NCBI RefSeq assembly: GCF_014649955.1
Contig: NZ_BMUA01000030.1
Location: 20,472-84,471 of the forward strand
From: Streptomyces violascens
Lineage (GTDB): Bacteria; Actinomycetota; Actinomycetes; Streptomycetales; Streptomycetaceae
Reading direction: 5' to 3'
DNA length: 64,000 nucleotides
Below are positions 37,075 to 44,192 of the stretch, in pieces. How positions within the stretch are numbered: position 1 is the first letter of the stretch; each line of letters starts with the position of its first letter. The translations under genes were made by a program, and so were the position numbers. The notes beneath the pieces were generated by a model. The model saw only the letters and a program-made list of their open reading frames with translations. It made no database searches and was not told where the DNA came from.

Positions 37075-37211
37075 ATGGCGGAGAAGCGACGGAAGTACGA
37101 TGCCGAGTTCCGTGAGGGTGCGGTGCGGATCGTGCTGGAGACGGGGAAGCCGTCCGCGGAGGTCGCGCGGGACCTGGGTGTGCATGAAGGCGCTCTGCAG
37201 ACGTGGGTCCA
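37075..37211 (+). pseudogene. IS3-family OrfA N-terminal fragment
   Basis: MAEKRRKYDAEFREGAVRIV, ETGKPSAEVARDLGVHEGAL and QTWVH give the start of an IS3 OrfA helix-turn-helix protein. It is cut at about 37,211 by an IS630-type element. It faces away from the IS3 OrfB tail just to its left, so the two pieces come from different copies or an inversion. Confidence 0.7.
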
Positions 37212-38278
37212 CTTGCCTATTCGAGGGTGTAACGGACGTGGCGGGCGTGGAAGTAGCCGCGGACGTGGTGGGGTTGGTGCTGGCGTCGGTGGAGGAAGCG
37301 GCGGGTCTCGTGGGCGAGGTTGTCGGCGGAGGCGGGGCGTGCGGCGTGGACGTTCCGCTTGATGTCCGCGTTGAGGAGCTCGTCGGGGTTGAGTTCGGGG
37401 CTGTATCCGGGCATCAGGTGCAGCTCGACGCAGTCCGTGTTGTCGGCGAGCCAGGCGGTCACGGCCTTGGCGCGGTGGACGGGGTGCCGGTCGGCGATGA
37501 CGTGGACCTTCCGTCCGGCCTGGCGGGCGAGCCGGTCGAGGAAGGTGATGAAGACCTTCGCGGTGAACTTCCCGGTGAACACGGTGAACCAGAGTGAGCC
37601 GCGGGAGGCGATCGCGGACATGATGTTCACGCGGAACCGGCGGCCGCTGACCTTCACGGTCGGGGTCTGCCCGGCCGGCGCCCAGGACCGTCCGGGCGGG
37701 GCGGTGTCCGAGCGCAGGCCGCACTGGTCCACCCAGGCCACGACGGCGTGCTCCGCCGTTGCCCGCCCGGCGATGGCGGGGTACTCCTCTTCGAGCCAGG
37801 CGGTCACCTTCTCCTGCTGCTGGCGGCAGGAGCGGCGGGCCGGGCGCTGCGGGGAGAAGCCGTGCCTGCGCAGCCACTTGCCCACGCCCTGCTCGGTCAT
37901 GGCGACACCGACCACCATCCGGATCAGCTCGCCGACCAGCTTGCGGGTCCACATCGGTCCGCCGATCAGCAACTGCTCGGGCGTGTAGTCGGCCATTGCC
38001 TGGAACAGCACCGCACGCTCCTGGGCCCCGATCAACTCGCCCGGTCCGGAGCGGGACTTGACCGGTGCCGCGAGTGCCTCTCTGCCCGCGCACTTGTACT
38101 TGCGCCACCATGTGCCCACAGACCGCTGCGACACCCCGAACACCTCGGCTGCCTGCCGGTACGTCCGCACCTGCCCCGACTCCAGGGCGGCCACCACCCG
38201 AAGCCGCACCACCTCCTGCACGGCAGGTGACAGCCCCCGCGCACCCCCAAGCTCGATCACACACCCTCAACGAGCAAG
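37212..38278 (-). mobile_element. IS630-family element
   Basis: A full-length transposase gene bounded by imperfect inverted ends: CTTGCCTATTCGAGGGTGT on the left and, on the complementary strand, CTTGCTCGTTGAGGGTGT on the right. The limits are approximate. It interrupts an IS3 OrfA fragment on its left; the rest of that IS3 copy is not found on its right. Confidence 0.65.
37217..38260 (-). CDS. IS630-family transposase
   Basis: 347 residues, uninterrupted. Helix-turn-helix YRQAAEVFGVSQRSVGTWWR, a second DNA-binding segment (MTEQGVGKWLRRHGFSPQRP), then the DDE domain: the first acidic residue in VVAWVDQCGLRSD, the second in KVHVIADRHPVHRAKAVTAW and the third in MPGYSPELNPDELLNADIKR. All three catalytic positions are filled, so this copy could be active. 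The stop codon lies inside the terminal repeat. Confidence 0.85.
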   Translation of the reverse strand: MIELGGARGLSPAVQEVVRLRVVAALESGQVRTYRQAAEVFGVSQRSVGTWWRKYKCAGREALAAPVKSRSGPGELIGAQERAVLFQAMADYTPEQLLIGGPMWTRKLVGELIRMVVGVAMTEQGVGKWLRRHGFSPQRPARRSCRQQQEKVTAWLEEEYPAIAGRATAEHAVVAWVDQCGLRSDTAPPGRSWAPAGQTPTVKVSGRRFRVNIMSAIASRGSLWFTVFTGKFTAKVFITFLDRLARQAGRKVHVIADRHPVHRAKAVTAWLADNTDCVELHLMPGYSPELNPDELLNADIKRNVHAARPASADNLAHETRRFLHRRQHQPHHVRGYFHARHVRYTLE

Positions 38279-38649
38279 GCAACCAGATAGTTTCGGCTCA
38301 ATAACAACACGGCCGCCCTGTTCGCCCACGACCAGAAACCCCTCGGAGACCCCGTCCCGGACGGCCACCCGGAACCTCGGCCTGCCCACCAGCAAGAAAT
38401 CCACCGCGAGAAGCCCGAATCTCTTCATCGACTTCTATGCGGTGGATCGAGGTTGAATAATCTTCCGGACGCACCATACGATCAATTGGTTCACCGGCCA
38501 TGTGAACCCCTCCGACGACACCGTAAGCAAAGCATTGTTCGCTCATCTGGATTTCATGCGTATGGAGTAACGCGTCGCATTTACGGAGGGCATGGACTGC
38601 TATGTTCTCCAGCCGTCGGATCCGAAGTAACTTTCAACCGAGGTGAATC
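38279..38649. other. Spacer before the secreted-protein cluster
   Basis: About 370 bases. There are only noise frames. The last ~100 bases are AT-richer (for example ATGGAGTAACGCGTCGCATTTACG) and probably contain the promoter of the gene at 38,650. Confidence 0.3.
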
Positions 38650-39045
38650 ATGAAGAAGGCGATTTTCGCCACTGCGGCGTTGGCCATCGGCGCGGGCCTC
38701 GTGGGTGGGTCCGCCGTCGCGGCGTCGGCCGCCACCCCGCTGGCCGTGCCGACCGGATCGGGTGGCGTGCTCGGCCTCGTGTCCCCGGCCAAGGTGACTC
38801 CGGCGGTCGTGCCCGCGGCCGATGTCGCATCGCGGCTGGCCCGCACCGGCAAGATCGCCAACGGCAGCGCCTTCGACCAGAAGGAGACGCCGGGGGTCTC
38901 GGGCGTATACCTCGACGGCGTGGACCCGAACGCCTCCAAGAAGGCCACGATTCCGGTGAAGAACCCGGCCGGAAACGGCGTCGTCCAGGTCCACCCGCTG
39001 CAGGCGCCGACGTCCGCCGGGCTCGGTAGCCTGCTCGGCAAGTGA
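38650..39045 (+). CDS. Small secreted protein, function unknown
   Basis: 131 residues with a clean signal peptide (MKKAIFATAALAIGAGLVGG, AVAASAA). The mature ~100 residues lack cysteine and are rich in Val, Pro and Gly (VLGLVSPAKVTPAVVPAADV, GVSGVYLDGVDPNASKKATI). The ATG follows GAGGTGA-like purines (ACCGAGGTGAATC). A strong terminator hairpin ends the gene. It opens a cluster of small exported proteins but does not share the domain of the next three. Cell-wall or aerial-surface association is a guess. Confidence 0.7.
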   Translation: MKKAIFATAALAIGAGLVGGSAVAASAATPLAVPTGSGGVLGLVSPAKVTPAVVPAADVASRLARTGKIANGSAFDQKETPGVSGVYLDGVDPNASKKATIPVKNPAGNGVVQVHPLQAPTSAGLGSLLGK

Positions 39046-39101
39046 CGAGACGGAAACCGTAGGAGCCGGCCACACCGGCGAAAGCCCCCACCCGAACCAT
39101 T

Positions 39102-39142
39102 TGTCCGGCCCACCGGCCCTCTCCCTTCCGGTGGGCCGGACA
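39102..39142 (+). terminator. Hairpin terminator after the first secreted-protein gene
   Basis: TGTCCGGCCCACCGG and CCGGTGGGCCGGACA form a perfect 15-bp stem around an 11-base loop, 57 bases after the stop. There is no long T-run, as usual in Streptomyces. Confidence 0.75.
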
Positions 39143-39352
39143 CTTGTCAGCACCTGTCCCCTTTTCGGATTGTCATTCATTTACGCCACGCGGATTCCGG
39201 ATATATTCCAGAATAGCCTTCCGGAACGTGCATCATTGCGCCATCCGGCGGAATGAACCTCGTTTTAGGCGCCCTTCCCGTGACTTTTGCGCGCATATCA
39301 AGGTTTCCTGGTATGCAAGCGTGTACAACCGTGAATTGAGGAAGGAACTAAT

Positions 39353-39673
39353 TTGCCCAGGAAGTTCGCGGTCATCACTGCCCTCACCCTCGGCGCTATG
39401 GTCAGCAGCGTCGGATTCGCCTCGGCCAGCGACAACACCACCACTGTCAAGGGCGGTAGTGGCTTCTCGGAGTCGCCGGTCGTCGTGAACGCCCCTCAGC
39501 AGGGCGTTCTCGTCGTTAACGGGACGCTCATTGATGGCCGTTGCATCGCGCCGTGGTCCAACGGCGCCGTGCTCGGCGGCGTTGCGGCCCCGAATTCGCA
39601 CTATGCCGCATGCGACACGGCGGCCGTCAACCAGTCGCAGAACGCACCGTACGCGGGCGGCCTGCTCTTCTGA
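39353..39673 (+). CDS. Rodlin-like small secreted protein, paralogue 1
   Basis: 106 residues from a TTG at 39353, chosen because GAGGAAGG lies just upstream. Signal peptide PRKFAVITALTLGAMVSSVG-FASA; the mature protein is ~80 residues. The conserved domain shared with the two paralogues runs GFSESPVVVNAPQQGVLVVN, GTLIDGRCIAPWSNGAVLGG, NSHYAACDTAAVNQSQNA and ends GGLLF. It has exactly two cysteines (GRC and AAC), suggesting one disulfide. The order of features (PQ-x-V-x-G-x-L, Cys, VLG, Cys, NQSQNA) recalls rodlins, the surface-fibre proteins of Streptomyces aerial hyphae. That relation is my inference. Confidence 0.65.
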   Translation: MPRKFAVITALTLGAMVSSVGFASASDNTTTVKGGSGFSESPVVVNAPQQGVLVVNGTLIDGRCIAPWSNGAVLGGVAAPNSHYAACDTAAVNQSQNAPYAGGLLF

Positions 39674-39732
39674 CCTGCTCCAAGCAATTCGGAGCACGGA
39701 AATCCCAACCGCCCCACCGAAAGGCGCATCCT

Positions 39733-40056
39733 ATGCGTAACAAGGTTTCGGCCATTTCCGCTCTCGCTGCGGGCCTTGTCCTCGCGGCAGCCGGTAGCGC
39801 TGCCGCGGCCGCCGACTCCAACTCCACCCTCACCGGTGGCAACGGCTTCTCGGAGTCGCCGGTCGTCGTGAACGCCCCTCAGCAGGGCGTTGCCGTCGTT
39901 AACGGGACGCTCATTGATGGCCGTTGCATCGCGCCGTGGTCCAACGGCTCCGTGCTCGGCGGCGTTGTGGCCCCGAATTCGCACTATGCCGCATGCGACA
40001 CGGCGGCCGTCAACCAGTCGCAGAACGCACTGTACAAGGGCGGCCTGCTCTTCTGA
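39733..40056 (+). CDS. Rodlin-like small secreted protein, paralogue 2
   Basis: 107 residues from the ATG at 39733, 59 bases after paralogue 1 and so probably co-transcribed with it. Signal peptide MRNKVSAISALAAGLVLAAA with an AAAA cleavage region, then DSNSTLTGGNGFSESPVVVN and the same two-cysteine domain as paralogue 1, with only a few substitutions (SVLGGVV, ALYKGGLLF). The DNA of the domain is nearly identical to the other copies while the signal peptides differ, which points to recent duplication or gene conversion of the domain. A strong hairpin follows. Confidence 0.65.
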   Translation: MRNKVSAISALAAGLVLAAAGSAAAAADSNSTLTGGNGFSESPVVVNAPQQGVAVVNGTLIDGRCIAPWSNGSVLGGVVAPNSHYAACDTAAVNQSQNALYKGGLLF

Positions 40057-40068
40057 CCTGCTCCACGC

Positions 40069-40104
40069 GATGGCGGTCCACCGGAGTTCCGGTGGACCGC
40101 CATC
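40069..40104 (+). terminator. Hairpin terminator after rodlin-like paralogue 2
   Basis: GATGGCGGTCCACCGG and CCGGTGGACCGCCATC form a perfect 16-bp stem with loop AGTT, followed by GGGCTTTTCC. The identical hairpin follows paralogue 3. Confidence 0.85.
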
Positions 40105-40353
40105 GGGCTTTTCCGTGCGCTTCGCTCCCATTCCGGGTCTTCGAAGTTGAGCGATGCGGAGGTGTCCGCGGACTCGGCGGGTGGTTACGCAGCGTGTACT
40201 TAGTGCTACAAGAGCATGTAACTAGTGTCTCGTGATCCGGTTCGTGTCAGTTCGAGCTGTTATTGACGAGTTTCCTCACGCTGGTCGCAACAAGCCGGAC
40301 CTTGAACCGCCCTGGCTCTGTTGGAGGTCCTGAATCCTGGAGGTTTGGGACTT

Positions 40354-40671
40354 ATGCGAGTGAAGAGGAAGTATCCGGACGGGCTCCGTGAGCGTGCGGT
40401 CTGGATGGTGTTCGAGATACGTGAGCAGACCGGGGTGCGGACCGGGTCGATAGCGGGGGTCGCCGACCAGCTCGGTGTCAACCGGGAAGCGGTCCGCTCG
40501 TGGGTGCGCCAGGCCGAGGTCGGCGGCGGGAAGCGGCCGGGGACGAACACGGCGGATGCCCAGCGGATCGCCGAGCTCGAACGCGGGAACCGCGAGCTTC
40601 GGCGGGCGAACGACATCCTCAAAGCGGCGGCTTTCTTCGCGCAGGAGCTCGACCCGCGACTGCCGAGGTGA
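40354..40671 (+). CDS. IS3-family OrfA
   Basis: 105 residues: RVKRKYPDGLRERAVWMVFE, the HTH in IAGVADQLGVNREAVRSWVR, and the leucine-zipper-like end (RIAELERGNRELRRANDILK, AAAFFAQELD). This is the DNA-binding first frame of an IS3 element (IS51/IS150-like). Its orfB partner follows directly but is truncated, so the element is not functional on its own. Confidence 0.8.
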   Translation: MRVKRKYPDGLRERAVWMVFEIREQTGVRTGSIAGVADQLGVNREAVRSWVRQAEVGGGKRPGTNTADAQRIAELERGNRELRRANDILKAAAFFAQELDPRLPR

Positions 40672-40905
40672 CTGTGTTCATCGACGAGGTGCGGGAGGAG
40701 CTCGGGGTCGAGCCGGTCCGCGAGGTGCTGCAGTTCGCTCCGTCCACGTACTACGACGCCAAGAAGCGCGACGGCCGGCCCTCTCAACGTGACCTGCTCG
40801 ACGAGGAGTTGAAGGTCGAGATCCAGCGTGTGTTCGAGGACAACCACCGCGTCTACGGCGCCCGTAAGATCTGGCGTCAGCTCCGCCGCGAGGGCATCGG
40901 GGCTC
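40672..40905 (+). pseudogene. IS3-family OrfB, 5' fragment
   Basis: Overlapping the OrfA stop, the frame reads TVFIDEVREELGVEPVREVL, FAPSTYYDAKKRDGRPSQRD, FEDNHRVYGARKIWRQLRRE. Natural IS3 sequence ends at about GIG (40,905), and the whole rve domain is missing. The element has inserted between, or been retained among, the rodlin-like genes. Confidence 0.75.
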
Positions 40906-41396
40906 ACCCGCTTCAACACCCGACGCCGTCATTCTGCAAACGGGCAGCTCAGCCCCGTCGCCTACGAGCAATCAGCTACCCTGACACTCGCCGCATAACC
41001 ACACGAAACGGTGTCCACTTCCCGGGTGGAAGGCCCGTCTCACAAACCCCGGGACCCGCCACCCCGCCGGCCGGACCCGGACACGGGATATGTGCGTCCT
41101 TTCCAGGCGCGCCGGCGGCCACCACGTTTACTTCTGCGGATCCGCCCACGGCACAGGCCACGGCGACAGCATGCCCACCGCTGCCGGCAGGCCCGGCCTC
41201 CCGCCAGGCCCCGGCAGGACGGGCACACACGCCGCGGGCCGGGCCCGGTGATTGCCGCGCCGGCGAGTTGGGCATTGGCCCAAACGGGCACTATTTGTGA
41301 CGTTTTGTAAGGGTTTCTCGTTCCAGGTGCAACAGACCCCGCTCCCTCCGGGCGGGCCTGCCACCCTTCTCTGACCCACTGAATGGGAGCATCACT
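40906..41396. other. Upstream region of rodlin-like paralogue 3
   Basis: About 490 bases. The first part is IS3-junction debris. The last ~120 bases (GGGCACTATTTGTGACGTTTTGTAAGGG region) are less GC-rich and likely hold the promoter of the gene at 41,397. No other gene supported. Confidence 0.35.
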
Positions 41397-41996
41397 GTGA
41401 TCAAGCAGGTTCTTGCCGGGGCGGCCTTCGCCACTGCCGCAACGATGGCCGTCGCTGCACCCGCCTCCGCAGCCACGGCAACCCAGGCTCCCAAGCCGCC
41501 CGCCACCAGCACGACCAAGAAGCCCCTCGCCGCGCCGAGCCCGACCACCAGCGGCACCGGCTGCAGCTGCGTCGGCGCCGCAAGCGGCACCACCGGAACC
41601 GGCACCACCGGAACCGGCACCACCGGCACTGGCAGCAACCCCACGGGTGCCGTCGGCAACCTCACGGGTACCGTCGGCAACCTCACCGGCACCGGCGGCA
41701 ACCTCACGGGTACCGCCGGCAACCTCACCGGCACCGGCGGCCTCACCGGCACCGCCGGCAACCCCTCCGGCACCGGTGGCAACGGCTTCTCGGAGTCGCC
41801 GATCGTCGTGAACCAGCCCCAGCAGGGAGTTGCCGTCGTTAACGGGGCGCTCATTGATGGCCGTTGCATCGCGCCGTGGTCCAACGGCGCCGTGCTCGGC
41901 GGCGTTGTGGCCCCGAATTCGCACTATGCCGCATGCGACACGGCGGCCGTCGACCAGTCGCAGAACGCACCGTACGCGGGCGGCCTGCTCTTCTGA
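41397..41996 (+). CDS. Rodlin-like secreted protein with a long Gly-Thr linker, paralogue 3
   Basis: 199 residues from the GTG at 41397, with GGGAG upstream. Signal peptide MIKQVLAGAAFATAATMAVA-APASA. Residues about 28-60 are Pro/Thr/Lys-rich and contain a CSC pair (TSGTGCSCVGAA). Residues about 62-128 are a repetitive linker of GTT-GT and then NLTGT(V/G/A)G units. The C-terminal ~75 residues are the same two-cysteine domain as in paralogues 1 and 2 (GFSESPIVVNQPQQGVAVVN onward). The linker could present the domain beyond the cell wall. The GTG start and the terminator shared with paralogue 2 support a real gene. Confidence 0.65.
   Translation: MIKQVLAGAAFATAATMAVAAPASAATATQAPKPPATSTTKKPLAAPSPTTSGTGCSCVGAASGTTGTGTTGTGTTGTGSNPTGAVGNLTGTVGNLTGTGGNLTGTAGNLTGTGGLTGTAGNPSGTGGNGFSESPIVVNQPQQGVAVVNGALIDGRCIAPWSNGAVLGGVVAPNSHYAACDTAAVDQSQNAPYAGGLLF
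41585..41780 (+). repeat. Gly-Thr / NLTGT repeat region
   Basis: Imperfect tandem units of ACCGGCACC-type triplet-periodic DNA: first 18-base units (GTTGTG), then five 21-base-like units (NLTGTxG). All are multiples of three, so unit changes would lengthen or shorten the linker without frameshift. Confidence 0.8.
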
Positions 41997-42010
41997 GCCG
42001 TACTCCACGC

Positions 42011-42046
42011 GATGGCGGTCCACCGGAGTTCCGGTGGACCGCCATC
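42011..42046 (+). terminator. Hairpin terminator after rodlin-like paralogue 3
   Basis: An exact copy of the 36-base hairpin at 40,069 (16-bp stem, loop AGTT), again followed by GGGCTTTTCC and identical flanking DNA. It shows that the duplicated unit included the 3' untranslated region. Confidence 0.85.
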
Positions 42047-42394
42047 GGGCTTTTCCGTGCGCTTCGCTGGTCGCGTCCATCTTTCAGACACGCTCGCTTC
42101 GGTGGCCGGGTGCGGGCGTGGGACTGGGTGGTCTGGCGGGCTGGTTGGCTCCGTTGCTTGTCCGTCGGCCAGGTGTGGTTGGTGCGTGGGTCCGTCCCTG
42201 GTTCAGGCCCTCCGGGACGGGCTTGTGCTGTGCCCGGTCGGCCACGCGGTCACCGGTTACGCCCACCCTGCATCGTGAGTGCCTCTCACACACCGTGGCG
42301 GCCTGCGGCGGCCGGGGCCGGGGCGGGCCTTGGCGGGCCGGGAACGGCCGCAGGGCCCGGCCCCTGGAATTCGCCCTGTGGCGGGGCCCTGCGG
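42047..42394. other. Stretch without a recognisable gene
   Basis: About 350 bases of GC-rich sequence with noise frames only, leading into the terpene-synthase remnant. Confidence 0.3.
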
Positions 42395-42735
42395 TGGGTG
42401 CACCCGAGGTTGAGGCGGCTGCTCGCCGCCAACGTCGTGGCCTGGCGGAACGACATCTTCTCCTTCTACGCCGAGAAGAACCTGCCGGGCGCCTTCTGGA
42501 ACCTGCCCGGCGTCTACCAGGCCCACGGCGCCGGCCAGGACGAGGCGATGCACCACTCCGCCCACGACGTGCAGACGGCGGTAGAAGAATTCCAGCACCG
42601 CGAGTCCCGGCTCGCTGACACCCTCACACCCGCCCAGGCCACCCACATCGCCAGCTGCAAACAATGGATGCGCGGTGTCCACGACTGGTCCTACGAGGTT
42701 GCCGAACGCTACGTGGGCGGAACGAACTGCACACC
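42395..42735 (+). pseudogene. C-terminal remnant of a class I terpene synthase
   Basis: About 110 residues. VVAWRNDIFSFYAEKNLPGA contains the second metal motif NDxxSxxxE (NDIFSFYAE), then HSAHDVQTAVEEFQHRESRL, and GVHDWSYEVAERY carries the C-terminal W...RY that closes the active site. The first DDxxD region and most of the fold upstream are missing, and the end runs into repeat DNA. It would have made a cyclic terpene; what remains cannot. Confidence 0.6.
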
Positions 42736-43212
42736 TGAAGCCCCCTGCTCCGTAGCGGAGCGGGCGGGAGAAGGGGCGTTCAGTGTCTCGGAGGTAACGG
42801 GGAAGGTTCTGCGGGGCGGGCAGGGAAGTCGGCCGCCGGGCAACGACCGACATCTTCGCGGCTGTTCACCTGGGTGCGGCATGGGGGTGCAGGTGGTTGT
42901 GGAGGCGCGGCCGCAGGGCCCCGCTATGGCAGGGGCCCTGCGGCCGGTGTGCCTGCCCGGGGGAGGAAGGCGGGGTGTTCAACGAGTCGGTGCCGGATCG
43001 GTTCTGTGGGAGCCGGCTGTCCTTGGCCGCACCCTTGTGTCGTCCCGCGTCGTTGGACAGCGCACCCACAACCCTGTGGTGGGCGGGTAGGTGGGCCGCT
43101 GACCTGAGACTCCAGGTCGGCGGCCCAACTCGCATCCCGGATCGCACATGTCTTGGTGGTCTGGGACGAGGCGTTCCGTCACCGGCGGTTGCCAGCCACC
43201 CGCCCCAGACCA
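42736..43212. other. Repeat-containing stretch without a gene
   Basis: It contains the GGCCGCAGGGCCCC hairpin and a TGTTCAACGA...GGATCGGTTC segment, which recur in reverse orientation near 59.5 kb. From about 43,118 there is a segment shared, inverted, with 63.3-63.4 kb. No coding frame is supported. Confidence 0.45.
42909..42945. repeat. Perfect 14-bp-arm hairpin
   Basis: GGCCGCAGGGCCCC and GGGGCCCTGCGGCC surround a 9-base loop. Related GGGCCC hairpins or half-sites occur near 59,561 and 60,265-60,291, so this belongs to a dispersed repeat family of the window and may also act as a terminator. Confidence 0.7.
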
Positions 43213-43267
43213 AGGTCACCCTAACCGTCCTGTGCCCAGTCCATGCCGGGTTCGGCGAGGTGGGCGA
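43118..43267. repeat. Long inverted copy of the 63.3 kb segment
   Basis: About 145 bases, including the end of a helicase-associated domain, CTAACCGTCCTGTGCCCAGT and CAGCCACCCGCCCCAGAC, match the complement of 63,305-63,445 with few differences. The two copies are 20 kb apart in inverted orientation. Confidence 0.75.
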
Positions 43268-43330
43268 GCTGAGCACCGTTCAACCGGTCGCGGCGGCGGT
43301 TCTGGTTGAGAGCCAGCACCGAGAGGTGCG
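43213..43330 (-). pseudogene. Helicase-associated (HA) domain remnant
   Basis: The minus strand reads SVLALNQNRRRDRLNGAQLA, HLAEPGMDWAQDG and a stop. This is the last half of an HA domain as found in repeats at the ends of Streptomyces plasmid and telomere-region helicases. A homologous end occurs at 63,354. The rest of the protein is absent. Confidence 0.5.
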
Positions 43331-43572
43331 GCATGGTTCTGGCCGTCGGTTGCCCGCTGCCTGTGCGTCATGGCGGCATGCTTGCGGGCCGCGGGCGTAT
43401 CACCCCTACTGCGTTTGCGGCCTACCGGACAGCAACGGGGGTGTGTCGCATCCGGCCGGCCGGATGCGCAGTGATACTCCTGGCAAGCCGCTCCCCGTGA
43501 CCACGCGGGGCGGCCAGTGCGGCGGGGCCTCTGTCGTCTGCCCCACCGCCGGCGGCCTCGGTGTCCTGCCCG

Positions 43573-43848
43573 CATGGCGGCGACCGCAGCGCGGCCGAGC
43601 ACGATGTCCTCGTCCAGATCCGCGAGGTCGCCGGTCCGCTCGAATCGAGTCGACAGGCCGATGCTGAGGTTGGACATCGCGTGCGCCCCGAGGGCGCGAG
43701 CGGCAGGGCTGAGGGCCACAGCAGTGCGGCAGGCCCTGATCGCTTCGTCGAGGTGGGCCAGGTCTCCAGTCTGTTCGTAGTGGGAGTACAGCGCACTGGC
43801 CAGTTGGATTGAGAGCAATGCGAGTCCGCGGGCCCGTAGGGACCGCAT
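43573..43848 (-). pseudogene. TPR-repeat fragment (CHAT/TPR-type protein)
   Basis: About 90 residues with two TPR-like repeats: LSIQLASALYSHYEQTGDLA, HLDEAIRACRTAVALSPAAR and LSIGLSTRFERTGDLADLDE, DIVLGRAAVAAM. The spacing (~44 residues, TGDLADLDEAI signature) matches actinobacterial TPR proteins often joined to CHAT or NB-ARC domains. No such domain remains, so this is a fragment. Confidence 0.55.
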
Positions 43849-44192
43849 CGTCGCCTGCGCACCCACCAGAAGAATCCGTACACCGCTCGGCACAGCAGTC
43901 AGCATCCGCCCACGCACGATCGGCGGCAAACGGCGCGTGTTCTGGCGCGCGATGCACACTCCCCGCGCACGCCAGGCAGCACCACTCCGTCCGACAGTGC
44001 CACATGCGGGCTGTGTCGTTGAGGATCTGGACGGGGGCGACCGTTGAGCACTCCTCACGGAGAGAAGTGATCAGACTGGCGTCGAGTCCAGGGCTCCAGT
44101 CATCAGTTCCCGACGTCGCACATTGTTCCCCTCATCGGTGTCGGTCACCTGGGCGGCCGTCGGTTGCGGGCCCCCTGGCAGCCCTCGTGGCG
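43849..44192. other. Spacer between TPR remnant and XRE regulator gene
   Basis: About 340 bases with noise frames on both strands. The XRE gene ends here. No clear terminator. Confidence 0.25.

Noticed and set aside
41585..41780. CRISPR-like array
   Set aside because: The repeats are short, imperfect and in a translated Gly-Thr linker, without unique spacers.
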